A model generated the notes under the pieces. The model was not told the origin of the DNA. It saw only the letters and a list, made by a program, of their open reading frames with translations, and did no database searches. A DNA stretch of 64,000 bases from Balamuthia mandrillaris (Eukaryota > Discosea > Longamoebia > Balamuthiidae): positions 196,625 through 260,624 of the forward strand of contig JAVKOQ010000045.1 in the NCBI GenBank assembly GCA_031835245.1. The letters are read 5' to 3'. Position numbers and translations under genes: made by a program. This document shows, one piece after another, positions 36,230 through 46,771 of this stretch (positions are counted from its first letter, which is position 1; the number at the start of each line of letters is the position of its first letter).

Positions 36230-37357
36230 CAAAGACCTTGAGGTGGAGATGGACGGTGCAAGAGGGAATGAGAGACACTAAAACGTGAGCAAAACACAAG
36301 TCACTAAACAGCTCCAATCCAGCATTGTCCAGAATGATATCTATCCGCAGGGCATCACTTCAACGCGCATGCATTCAACAGAAAAAAGATGAGAAAGAGT
36401 ATAGAACAACGCACAATAGCAAACGGACAAGCTAGCCTCTTACCTTGAAGGAGAGTTCGCCAAATTCAACAGTTTCTCGCAAACAGGCAAGGAATCGTCC
36501 GACAAAAGGGCATCCAGCCCCGCTTTGTGCCGGTCCTCTCGCTCCTTCTCATCCTCCTTCCCCTCATGGTGCGCACGCTGCTTCTCCGACAACACCAGCG
36601 GATCTTCCGTTATGGAGAAGAGGCTCATGTCCGCTCGATTGCCCCATAAGCTGCGCAACAGAAACCTCAGGATGATGCTCTCCTCTTTCTTGCCAAGCAA
36701 AGGTGCAGCAGAGTCTCCTCCTGCTTCCCCTCTTGTTTTGGCGTTGTCCGTCTCCTCCAACATGGAGAGCATGGAAGAGGCGATGGCCAACATCACGTTG
36801 AGCGACTCTTTCGTGCCGGCGTCCTTCTTCTTGGCAAAAGGGTCCCACCAGCGGGTTGCTGCTTGTTTTTCAGAGGCCACCGGGCGCCAGCAGTGAGAGA
36901 GGATGCGTCGGTAGAGGTAGGCCTCTCCCCAGTAAAAGGGAACCTCCTTCCAGCTCTTTCCTTCCATCGGCGCCACGTATGCCCTCCATTCCTCTGGTTG
37001 GAGGGAAGAAAGCAGGATGGATGAGTAGTGTCCATCAATTGCCAAAAAACAAAAAAGAAAAGCAGTGGTACCAAGATCTGTAGCAGCAGCTTCTTCAGCA
37101 GCAGACGCGGGTTGAAATGCTGCAATGGGACTGGGTCGATGAAGATTAGATCAGAGGCCCTACGTGCAAGGAGAGAGCGGAACCAACCTATGCTCAATCA
37201 GTTCTTCCTGCAGTGATACAAGCCCTTGCCGTGCTTCTGAGGTAAGGAAGTCTGGGTTGTCTTCTACCACTTCGGCTACGATCTTTGGCAACCTCCTTTC
37301 CAGCGTAGAGTAGGCCCACGTTCCTTCCTTGTCGCAAGTTATGAGCTCCGCCTCCAT
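35575..37357 (-). CDS. ARMT1: DUF89/ARMT1-type metal-dependent phosphatase
   Basis: Six exons: 37357-37188, 37130-37072, 36993-36444, 36357-36237, 36168-36002, 35944-35575; 478 aa. The N-terminal helical domain has TWAYSTLERRLPKIV and DLEEWRAYV, then FYWGEAYLYRRIL. The Rossmann-like DUF89 core shows SLWGNRADMSL, IILDNAGLELFSDL, FWNSPLFFSEM and FVKGDANYRRLVEDRYW. The Asp and Asn residues that hold the metal are all present. The family comprises damage-control phosphatases; human ARMT1 acts on phosphometabolites such as fructose-1-phosphate and was also proposed to methylate PCNA. An acidic/basic insert (EGKEDEKEREDRHK) is non-conserved. The open frame extends upstream to 37597 through an RREERGE repeat, which I treat as untranslated. 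Confidence 0.88.
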
Positions 37358-37757
37358 CTCTTGTTGGTTACCCCTTCTTCGAAGAACCGTGTCGACATGG
37401 TACTCTCTCCTCTCTCCTCTCTCCTCTCTCCTCTCTCCTCTCTCCTCTCTCCTCTCTCCTCTCTCCTCTCTCCTCCTCTCTCTCCTCTCTCCTCTCTCTC
37501 TCTCCTCTCTCCTCTCTCCTCTCTCCTCTCTCCCTCTCTCCTCTCTCCTCTCTCCTCTCTCTCCTCTCGCTCCTCTCGTTGTTTGCCCAGTCATCATCTC
37601 ATGGGTGGTCTTCGCGCAAGACCTTCTTCTCTAAGAGAGGAAGAGGGGAACGCAAGAAAAACCGAAACATATTTAATACAGCCAAAGGAAACAAAAAAAA
37701 AAACAAAGCAGAAGAAGCAAGAACACTGGTAGTAGTTATCACCCCATGGGGAATCCT
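37358..37757. repeat. (TCTCTCC)n tract and ARMT1 upstream region
   Basis: 400 bp between ARMT1 and the F-box/WD40 gene, both minus-strand. About 37401-37573 is a CTCTCTC-type array, purine-rich on the ARMT1 sense strand, open in frame with ARMT1 and encoding Arg/Glu repeats if translated. The rest is A-rich. Confidence 0.8.
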
Positions 37758-39279
37758 TCAATAAGGAAGCACTTCGGAAAAGCTGGTAATGGCGACCTTG
37801 CCATCGCTGCCTCCGCTGATGATCTTCTTGTCGTCAAACTGGAGCGTGTTGACGGTGGCGCTGTGCCTGCTGAAGGAGGCGGTGAGGGTCCTCGTTTTGA
37901 GGTTCCAAACGTTCACCATGTGATCGCTTCCGGCCGTAACGAGGCGAGTGTCCTGGAATTGAAGGTCCATGACACGGCCTTTGTGGGCTCGGTCGATCGT
38001 CCACAAGCACTTGGATGCCCTCATGTCCCACATTTTTACTGTCTTATCGCTTGATCCTGTTTTTTGTTTGATCAAGTGGTGTGTGAGAGAGAGAGAGAGA
38101 GAGAGAGAAAGAAGAACGAAAGACCAGAAAAGACACCATACCAGACACCAAGTTGTGGTCCTCAAACTGTAAACACCGCACAAAATCTCTGTGGCCATGA
38201 AGCGTGCGGTGGGCCTGCCAGATGCGTATGTCCCAGACCTTGATGGTGGAGTTCATGTAGCCACATACCAGCTTGTTGCCGGTGGCCTGAAAGGCGAGGC
38301 AGGGAACGACCCCCTTGATGGTCTTTACGCACTGGCCAGTGGTGAGGTCCCACACTCTACCTGTCAGGTCACAGGAAAAGCTCAGCAGCTTGTTGCTGCC
38401 CAGCTGCAGGGCGGAAACCCAGGCGTTGTGGCCGGTGAGAGTCATAACGCAGCGAGGGCCTTCCTCCTCAGAGTTTTCCAATGAAGAAGAAGACCCGGAG
38501 GAAAAGCCCCGCCACAACTTGATGGTGCAGTCCTTGCTGCCAGTGGCCAGCAGGTCGTTTTGGCTGTCAAACTGAAGGCAGGTCACCTGGGCTTGGTGTC
38601 CTTGTATGCAGTGGAGCTGCCTGCCGGTGGCCAGATCAACAAAGCGCAGCTTCTTGTCGGCAGAGCCGGTTATCAACAGCTCCCCTGGCATGGAGTCTTC
38701 TTCCTCCAGGTCCTCAACCAAACAACTGGCAGGGGCTTTGGTGTTGGTGCGTCGCAAGTAGTCGGCAGCGCTGGTGGCCGGGTTGAACTGCAGGCAAAGC
38801 ACGGCGGAGGTGTGCGGCACGGGGAGAATGGACTCGCTGACCGCATGGCCGTTCTTCCAGTTGCCCTTGGTGGTGTACCTGTTCTTCCAGCTGCGCCAAC
38901 CAAAGAGCTGCTCCTCCTCCAAGAAGCGGCCGCCCATCCCTCTGTTGCCGCCCCCGCCGCCTCTTAATCTTCGTCGGCCGTTGTTGCGCGTCGCACCCAC
39001 GGCCGACAAAGACCCCCACTTTTGCATGTAGAGCGGCTTCCACAGGGAGTCATCCTCGCTGAGAAAGTTCCAATGCTTGCAAGCCAGCGACACGTTGAAC
39101 AGGTCGGCCGTCTCCAGGAAGGCAAAGACCAGCACGGTGAGCTCGTTGGGCAGCACACGGAACGCGCCCAGGCTCGCCAGGTGCTGCTGTTGCAACAAAC
39201 CCTCGCTCGTTCTCAATGCTCCGCCACCGCCGCTGCCGCCACCACAACCACCACCACCGTCCGTGGTCTCCGTCGTCAT
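37758..39279 (-). CDS. F-box/WD40 repeat protein
   Basis: Two exons, 39279-38142 and 38056-37758; 478 aa. A Gly-rich N-terminus leads to an F-box (FRVLPNELTVLVFAFLETADL, then VSLACKHWNFLSEDDSLWKPL) and a seven-blade WD40 propeller. The blades include LLITGSADKKLRFVDLATGR, LATGSKDCTIKLW, GHNAWVSALQLG, VCGYMNSTIKVWDI, SGSSDKTVKMWDM and DHMVNVWNL, with a last degenerate blade SGGSDGKVAITSF. This is the substrate-receptor layout of FBXW proteins in SCF ubiquitin ligases. The acidic phosphodegron-binding Arg set of FBXW7 was not traced, so the substrate is open. Codon-rich and GC-biased compared with neighbours. Confidence 0.92.
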
Positions 39280-39647
39280 TTTTTTTTTCTTTGGGTGTTG
39301 TTTGTTGTTGTTTGCGGCTCCTCCTCCTCCTCCTCCTCCCTCTGGCCTCTACTCTCCTGTCTCGATTTTGCGTAGCGGATTTTTTTTTTTTCGCTTAGCG
39401 ATGAAACTCTGGAAAAATTATTATGAGGAGTCACTGTAGAATTACTGTAAAATATCTCTGGTTTCTGTTCGATGAGTTTGGTTGGTGCTTACCCGCTTTG
39501 TTCTTTTCTTTTTTGTTTTTGTTTTATCGATAAGCTCCCCACGTATTCTTTACCAGTAGAAGTTGTTTCTTCTGTTCTTGTGCTTCTTCATCTTGTGCTT
39601 CTTCTTCTCCTTTCGTTTTTTTTTTCATTCTTGAATCTCTTTTCTCT
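39280..39647. other. Region between FBXW start and SENP end
   Basis: 368 bp with T-rich runs and (CTC)n near 39320. Contains the FBXW promoter and the SENP 3' UTR by position. No supported coding region. Confidence 0.55.
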
Positions 39648-42324
39648 CTATTGAGTGAAGGATTTTTGCAGTATGTCCACGATCATGCGTCTCCGGAAGT
39701 AGGGCATGTCTTTTTGGCTAAAGTCAAAGTCATGGTTGCTGCTGATGCTCTCCGCAAAGCGACACATGAACACGCCACAGTCGTGGCCGTTCCTTTGTTG
39801 GGGTATGTCTTTGGGTTGATAGTCCGTCCAATCACTAAGATCTATCTCCTGTAGTCGCTTGTCAAGACTTTCATCGTTCAGGTACCGTCGTAGCTTCTAC
39901 AGTTTAGTCAGCATATTGTTTTTGATACTATACCAAGTTTGTAGATAACACAAAAGCAAACCTTGATACAAATGTCGTTTCTGCTTCCTAGGGAGTCATA
40001 ATATTCGAATCGTCTGTCGTTAAAATTGATAACTGCCAAGCACCAGTGGTTGCCAAGATGGATGGGCACTATCACTTTCTCCATTTCAAATAGATCCACC
40101 TTTTGTTAAAAGCAGAAAAGAATGTAAGAGCAACGGACGGACGGAGGGAGAGAAAGAGAAACGAACCCTTCTGGTCCATTTGCTTACGCGTGCATAGTTA
40201 TAGCCACCACGATCCGTGAGCAATGGATAGAAAAATGTATTGAAAAAGTGGCACTTGGGAAAAGCGGAACCAAATTCTTTGGCCCTTTCTGCCAACAAGT
40301 TTAGATAAAAGTTGATCACCTATTTGAAAGTGGCAAGTTAGACAAAAGAAATAGGAGATAGAGAGAGAGAGAGAGAGAGAGAGAAGGGAGGGAGGGAGGG
40401 AGGGAGGAGGGGAGAGAGAGAGAGAACAGAAACCTCATCGTTGAGCCATTCTGTAGGTTGTAGATGACTGATGTCGCCCCTAGTGATTTCACAATTGAAG
40501 CCTGATACCAAAACTTCAGACTGTGGACCCCTGGCAAGGGCGTACTTCACAACCATCTTTTCGTCCTCCGTCAACGCTCGCACCTGGCGCCTTTCCTCCA
40601 GCTCTCGCAACCGCTGTCGCAAAGTTTTCTCTTTTTCCAACTGTTCTCTGGCTGTTCTGAATGTTTCCAACCACTTTTGACGTCGTTCCAATATCTTCTT
40701 GACTTGTGCCACTCTTTCATTTCCAATAAAAATGAAAGAATCCAAAGGATGGTGAGTTACGAAGACTAATATAAAAAAGAACCAGTTCTAACCTTGCAGC
40801 TTGTTGTTCTTCATAGAAGGTTTTCTTCCACTCGATGGGGCCTAACGTTTGTTGATAAAACCGCGAGGTCCGTTGCTCGATTGCATCCATATCGTTGTCC
40901 TTCAAACTGATGGTACCTTCTCTTCCTTTCTCCTCGTCTTCGTCCTCCTCCACTTCCTCTTCTCCACTTACAGCTGAGGTTAGCCACAAAGGGTCGAAGG
41001 GATGTTCTTCCTCAAATAAACTGTCATAGTCCACTATTCTTTCGCGCTCTTGTTCTGTTGCTTCTTTTTCTTCTTCTTCTTCTTCTTCTTCTTCTTCTTC
41101 TTCTTCACTTAATTCTTCATATAGCTCCACTTCATAGTTTTCCTCACGGGTTGTTCGCCTGGGTGAGTAATAGTCGTCGCCTTCATCAAATAGACTCAAT
41201 AAACCAAAGTCCTCTTTCAAGCTGGTTGGTTTGGTTTTTACAATGGGTCTAAAGCCTGGAAGTTTATGGCCGCTCGCAGGTATCATCACTGGTTTCATCG
41301 CTTGTCTCGCCGCCAACCATTTCTGGTGTTTACTGGTTTTTTGGCGCTCTGTTTGAAGGAAAGAATTAATAAAGTGTAATGGACGAAAACGTAAAGGAAA
41401 TAACATCCGAAAATGCTAATAGAGAAATGTAATAACCTCTAGCACGAGCTATGGAATAGCTGTGATGCATCTCTTCTTCATCACCTTCATCCGGGATATC
41501 AAACGGATTTTGGAGCTTATTTCTGCTGGGAGGAGGAAAGCCAGCAAACATGCGAGGAAATGAGTTGCATTCGGCCTTTAGCCTTTCCTCGAAAAGCAAA
41601 CTTTGCTCCAACCGCTGTGTTTTATCCAGCAACCGTTCTGGCGGTGAAGAGAATTGAGACGATGGAGAATAGGGTGTGGTGAGTCCTGTTGATGAGGATG
41701 AGCTACGACGTCGCGACGAAGAAGCAGAAGAGGAAGGAGAAAAAATGATCGGAGAGGTAAAGGACAACGGAGAATGCACAGCTTTGGCTATCGAGGTTGA
41801 GGTACGACGTGGTTGTGGTGTCCGGCTCCGGGAGGTTGAAGAGGAGGAAGAGGGTGCTTGAAAAGCAGGACGAAAAAAGGAGGCAGAAGAAGCAGTTCGC
41901 TTGTGTGCATGTTGAACGTTAGGAGCAGGTGTTTCAGGAAGAGTAAAGAGCGAGAGCGAAGGAGGAGGATTGGAGGAAGCACCATCATCAGGGGAGGAGA
42001 GGGTGTGGCGGGTAGAAGCGCCTGAAGTTCGCCAAGTGGAGGCATATTTCTCCTGGTGGGTCCGGCGCTGAGAATTGGAAGAGGAAGGAGGAGAAGAGGC
42101 GGTCTCATCCTCCGTTGGAGCGTATGTGTCTTCAAAGGGTTTATCGAGGGTAAAGAAGGGATTGGGCCTTGAGGGAATGCCTGGTGTTCCTCCTGCATCT
42201 GCTCCTTCTTGTTGGTGTTGCTGGTCGAGATAGTACAAACGTTTAAAGTTGGAGTAGAGGCTCTTCACTGGCGTTAAGACCAACTTATCTGCACAACAAA
42301 AAAAAATAATGAAGGAGAGAAAAT

Positions 42325-42357
<33 letters not shown>

Positions 42358-42869
42358 AAAGAGATAGAAGCAAAGAAAAGAGATGAGGAAAGAAGCGAGG
42401 GAAGTAAAAGAAGCGTGTGAGGAGCAAGAAGAAAAGAGCAGTCACAAGTGAAGAAAATAATGATTACCTAGATTGGGCAGAAGAGGTGAGGAAGGAGGGT
42501 CAGCCTGAGCACAGGCCGTTGTGGGAGGCGCGGAGAGCAGAAGCATGTCATCTTCTTCCTCTTCCTCCTGCTCGACCGTCTTTGCCGTCGGTGCATAAAC
42601 GCCACGGTCACCGCCGCTACTGCCCTCTTCTGCTTCCCTTGCTTTCTTCATGGCTGGCTCTTCCAGCTCAAACCTGATGTACTCGCTGAGAGAACAAAAA
42701 AAAGAGAGTAAAGAATAGGAAAAAATCTAAAAGATCTCAAGCAGGGCAGGGCTCACCTGGAAAAGTCGGTCGGTAGAGATTCAACAACGGCTTCTTTCTC
42801 TCGCTTGCGCTTCCTCTGCGGGTTTCCCCTGATGAAACCCACAAAGGTCCTTTTCAGTTCTGCAAACAT
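39648..42869 (-). CDS. SENP/Ulp1-type SUMO protease
   Basis: Eight exons: 42869-42757, 42685-42468, 42288-41437, 41348-40793, 40713-40434, 40319-40167, 40099-39962, 39896-39648; 852 aa. The start MFAELKRTFVGF is followed by a basic NLS-like PQRKRKREKE. A long Ser/Pro-rich and acidic region (about residues 110-580) precedes a coiled-coil segment and the C48 protease domain (about 640-852): LQPTEWLNDEVINFYLNLL, HFFNTFFYPLL, KWTRRVDLFEMEKVIVPIH, catalytic His in NHWCLAV, Asp in YYDSLG, Gln and Cys in IPQQRNGHDCGVF. All four active-site residues are present. It should mature SUMO precursors or remove SUMO; the domain is nearer Ulp1/SENP1 than Ulp2. It diverges from FTSJ1. Confidence 0.94.
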
Positions 42870-43228
42870 GGACTCCCCTTCTTTCCAAAACTTGAACGTC
42901 CGTCAGTCCGATTGGGTTGTGTTTTGTTTTTTTAAAAACCTCCTCACCCCCCAAAAAATAATACAAATAAAGATGGCTTTGCACGGAGATGAAAGGGTGG
43001 AGTGGAAGCTGCTTTGTTTTCCTGTCTTTGTTGGGTTTGGTGGTTCACAGCCAAGGAGTGGCTTTCTTTTCTTTCTTTTTGATGAGATCATAGGACAATA
43101 ATGAACGATCGTTCAATGGTAAATCATAAAATTGATCGATCGCTGTATCCATCCAATAGTGATTCAAACAGAATTTAGTCGACAACAGAAGAACGGAAGC
43201 AAGACGGCCAAGCAAGAAATAGCCAAAC
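42870..43228. promoter_or_regulatory. Shared divergent promoter region, SENP/FTSJ1
   Basis: 359 bp between the two start codons with no supported coding region; A/T-rich in the middle, with GATCGATCG near 43134. Promoter elements are not individually identified. Confidence 0.4.
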
Positions 43229-44636
43229 ATGGGCAAAGCCTCCAAAGATAAAAGGGTACGCGTTTCTTTCTTTGCTGTTTTTTGTAACTTTTGTTTTACT
43301 ACCGGTACGCTTTGTGTTCACTGGTGACCTTTCTTTGCGAAACACAAAACAACCCAAATAGGATATTTACTATCGTAAAGCAAAAGAGGAAGGCTGGCGA
43401 GCTCGGTCCGCGTTCAAGCTCCTCCAAATCGACGAAGAGTTTAACATTTTTGAAAGTTCGTTTGGTTTTGCACGTGTGTGTACTTGTCTTTTGTGTGTTG
43501 TTCAAGCTTCTCAAGCAACGGAATCCTTTCCTTTCAAAAGATGTAGTACGTGCGGTGGACTTGTGCGCTGCTCCGGGAAGTTGGAGCCAGGTTCTCAGCC
43601 GGAAACTCTACAAAGAGAGGCCAAAGGGAGAGAGCGGTCAGGAGGAGGTGAAAATAGTGGCGGTGGACTTGCAAGAAATGGCTCCGTTGGAGGGGGTCAT
43701 CCAAATCAAGGGAGACATTACCAAGCTGTCCACCGTGAAGCAGATCATTGGCCACTTTGAGGGCAAGCTTAGCGACTTGGTCGTGTGTGACGGTGCACCC
43801 GATGGTATGCTCGTCTCTCTTCTTTCTCCATTTCTTCTTCTTCTCCGATAAATCTGTGTATTGGTCATCCTGTCTTTCCTCTCTTCTTTTCGTCTCATTC
43901 TTTCTCTTCTTGTCGTTTCCTTCTTTTATTCATTGGTATGCATACTCTCCCGTAGTGACTGGATTGCATGACATGGACGAGTACGTGCAAGCACAGCTTA
44001 TTCTTGCAGCTCTAAACATAACCACCCACGTGTTGCGGCCAGGAGGCACCTTTGTGGCCAAGATATTCCGAGGGAAGGATGTGACCCTGCTGTACTCCCA
44101 GCTGAAAGTATTTTTCCCACAAGTCACCATCGTCAAGCCCAAAAGCAGTCGTAACTCTAGCATTGGTATGTATTTGTTATGTTTGCTTTTGTATTTGTTG
44201 TTCAACGAACAACAAAAACTGATGAACGTGTCACGTATCCTGCTAGAGGCGTTCGTGCTTGGGCAAAACTATCAACCACCAAAGGACTATGTCCCCACCA
44301 TCATCAATCCAATGCTGGATCATCATTATGGTATGAAAATCTCTCTGCTCTTCCTTTCTCGCCAACGAATGAATTCATTTGAGTGCCCAGATTTATTCAC
44401 TCCCTGTTCCCTCTTTATCAACAGCGAGCAACAACGAGTTTCTTGGCCCCAACCGAATGATAGTGCCGTTCATTGCTTGCGGTGACCTCAGTGGCTTTGA
44501 TGCGGATAGCGCCTACGAGCTGGATGAAGCCTCCACCAATTACACTACCCTCAACCCAACCCAATCTCCCATCAATCCACCTTACCAACAAGCTCTGCAG
44601 CGAAAGCGTGGAGCAGGACCGCAACAGGACGAATAA
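43229..44636 (+). CDS. FTSJ1: tRNA 2'-O-ribose methyltransferase FTSJ1/Trm7
   Basis: Six exons: 43229-43255, 43362-43455, 43541-43804, 43956-44165, 44247-44330, 44425-44636; 296 aa. Nearly every signature of the Trm7 branch is present: [33 protein letters not shown] (catalytic Lys), [14 protein letters not shown] (SAM site), [28 protein letters not shown] (Asp), [15 protein letters not shown] (Lys), [13 protein letters not shown] (Glu). The K-D-K-E tetrad is complete. It methylates ribose at positions 32 and 34 of the anticodon loop with partner proteins (THADA/Trm732 and WDR6/Trm734). The C-terminal tail is short. The first coding exon is 27 nt. Confidence 0.96.
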
Positions 44637-46771
44637 TCCAAAGGGGAAAAAAAATAAAATTCATTCATTTTGGCCTTGCTGGGCTTCTGTTTGTCCAGAT
44701 CATTTCCGATTCCCACAGCATTTACCAGTTGAAGTCCCCTTGGACTTATTTTACCCGTCACAGTAGTAACAGCATAGCTGATCACCACTTTAATTATTAG
44801 TAGTAATAAAAAGTTTATTTGCTCTGAGAGCAACACCAATCTATACATAAAAAGTAAGCCAAACACTTTAATTATTAAAATTCCATAAATAGAATATGCA
44901 TCGCATTTTGAATAAATAGGACCAAATGAAGGCAACCGCATCACAGCAACGACACCTCCATTTTTAAACAAGAGAAAGGAGGACAACCTCGCACGTGTGC
45001 TCGCATGATGGACTTGCTGGGATTTTCTTTGTGGGTGTGCAGCGCTAACTGTGCCCGGCGCATACTGTCACTTTTGGGTTGTCTCTGGTCGGGGAGAGAG
45101 CTGTACTCTCGATTGACTGACCGGCTACAACGCTACGGCCCGTGAAAAAAAAATAAAAATAAAAGACGCACCAAATAAACCGCACAAATTGGCCCGGTTT
45201 TTTTTTTTCGGTACAACATTACTTTCTTTTTTTGAGGTGCAACAAGTAAAGAAAAGCGCAAAAAAAAAAAGCAAGAGAAAGAAAGACGTGGCTTTATTTT
45301 GTTGCGCTGCACACCGCCACACCACCACCAAAGTGAAAGTAGTTGTAGCCCTTTGGAGGGGAAAAAAATAACAAAGACGAAAAAGAAGGGCGGCTTGTAA
45401 GTCCACCCCCTCCATCCTCTTCTCTCCCTTTTTCTTTGTTTGCACGAAGAGAGAGAGAGAAAAAAAGGGCGAACTACTTTTTTTATTTGGGTGTGTTTGA
45501 AGACTTGACACATTCTCTGTTGGGTGCTCGTCAAGGTCTCTTTTGAAAGAAAGACACGCCGAACAAAAACAGAGAAAAAACAGAGAAAAGAAAAGGGTAC
45601 GTGCTCTTCTCCAGCCTATTTGCTCGCATCGCATGGTGGTCGATTTATTTTTTTGTTTCTGACCTTTCAACCCGTCAGATCGTTTTTTTTTTTATTTTTT
45701 TGCTTCGGCGTTTTTCTTTTTCTCCTCCTCCTTTCACCTATTTTTATTGATTCGTATGTTTGTGTGTGCGTGCGTGCGTGTGTGCGTGTGTGAACTCCAA
45801 AAATCTTTCCTTTGAACTGACAGTTTTTTTTTCTCGGCTTTGTAAACTCCCCTCACATCAAAATAGGAGGAAGGAGTTTTATTTCATTCTTTTGCGACGT
45901 TCATTCCAGAAAGAGGAACCAAAACCGCTTTTTTTTTTTCAAACAAAACACCTTCGTCTTCTCCTCCTTCTTCTTCATCTTCATCATCTTCTTCTTCTGC
46001 TCAACGAAAACTTTTTGTGGAAAGAAGCCAACAAAAAACCAAAAAAAAAAAAATAATCAAACGGCCGACCATTCCCATTTTTTCGTTCTTTTTTTTGTTT
46101 GGTGGTTTACCGCGCCGGTCTCATACCTTTTTTTTTTTCCCTTCCCCTGCGTGGGTCTTCCAATAGGTTCGTACCTTTGTTGTTTATTGTTTGTTTTTCG
46201 TCTTCGTGTCTTTGTGTGTGGTATGGGGGAGGACAGATAACACCTTCCTCCCTGTTGTCACTCCCTTTCTTTTGATGTTTTTGTGGATTTTCGCTCGCTT
46301 CAAACTGGCTTGCAATCCACAAAAAATCCACTTGAAGCAACTTCATACAACCCCCATTTATATTGGCTTGTTGAATGGCCGCTTTTTGATTATTATTATT
46401 TTTAAAATCAGAGTTCATATCTCAACCCACACAACAACATACTGCTTCCATCCACCCCACCCCTCCCCTCCGTTCATCTTCTTTTAATCGGCTTTTCGAC
46501 TCACATTTTTCATTTTGCAACCGAACCCAACCATTATTTGCAGGTTGTGACTTTTTATTTTGCTTGACACATACATCAACAGCGTAAACAGCGAACGAAC
46601 GGACGATCACGTTTTGATTGTTTTCTTTTTTTTGTTTATTTCTTTTTGAAGTTTTTTGTTTCGTTTATTTTTGTTTATTTTTGTTCTATTTTTTGTTAGT
46701 TTTTGCCATTTTTTTTTTGAAGAGCGAGCGAGCCACGAACCTACGACAAAATATCTACACCCATAGTATCT
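44637..46771. other. 2.1-kb gene-free region upstream of the Mei2-like gene
   Basis: The longest stretch here without a supported gene. It includes the FTSJ1 3' end, an AT-rich part (44760-44900), a more complex GC-balanced part (44980-45150), many poly-T and poly-A runs, a GTGTGC run near 45770, CTT/CAT triplet runs (45960-46010), and a T-rich end just before the Mei2-like ATG. It could hold a long 5' UTR, an upstream exon, or a noncoding RNA. No tRNA, snRNA or protein is recognised. Confidence 0.6.

Noticed and set aside
37160-37187. A 28-nt intron in ARMT1
   Set aside because: A later acceptor (exon 2 from 37130) gives a 57-nt intron, restores the DLEEWRAYV family motif and still sums to a multiple of three.
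44980-45150. Possible structured RNA or tRNA
   Set aside because: No cloverleaf, box A/B pair or snRNA signature could be found by eye.
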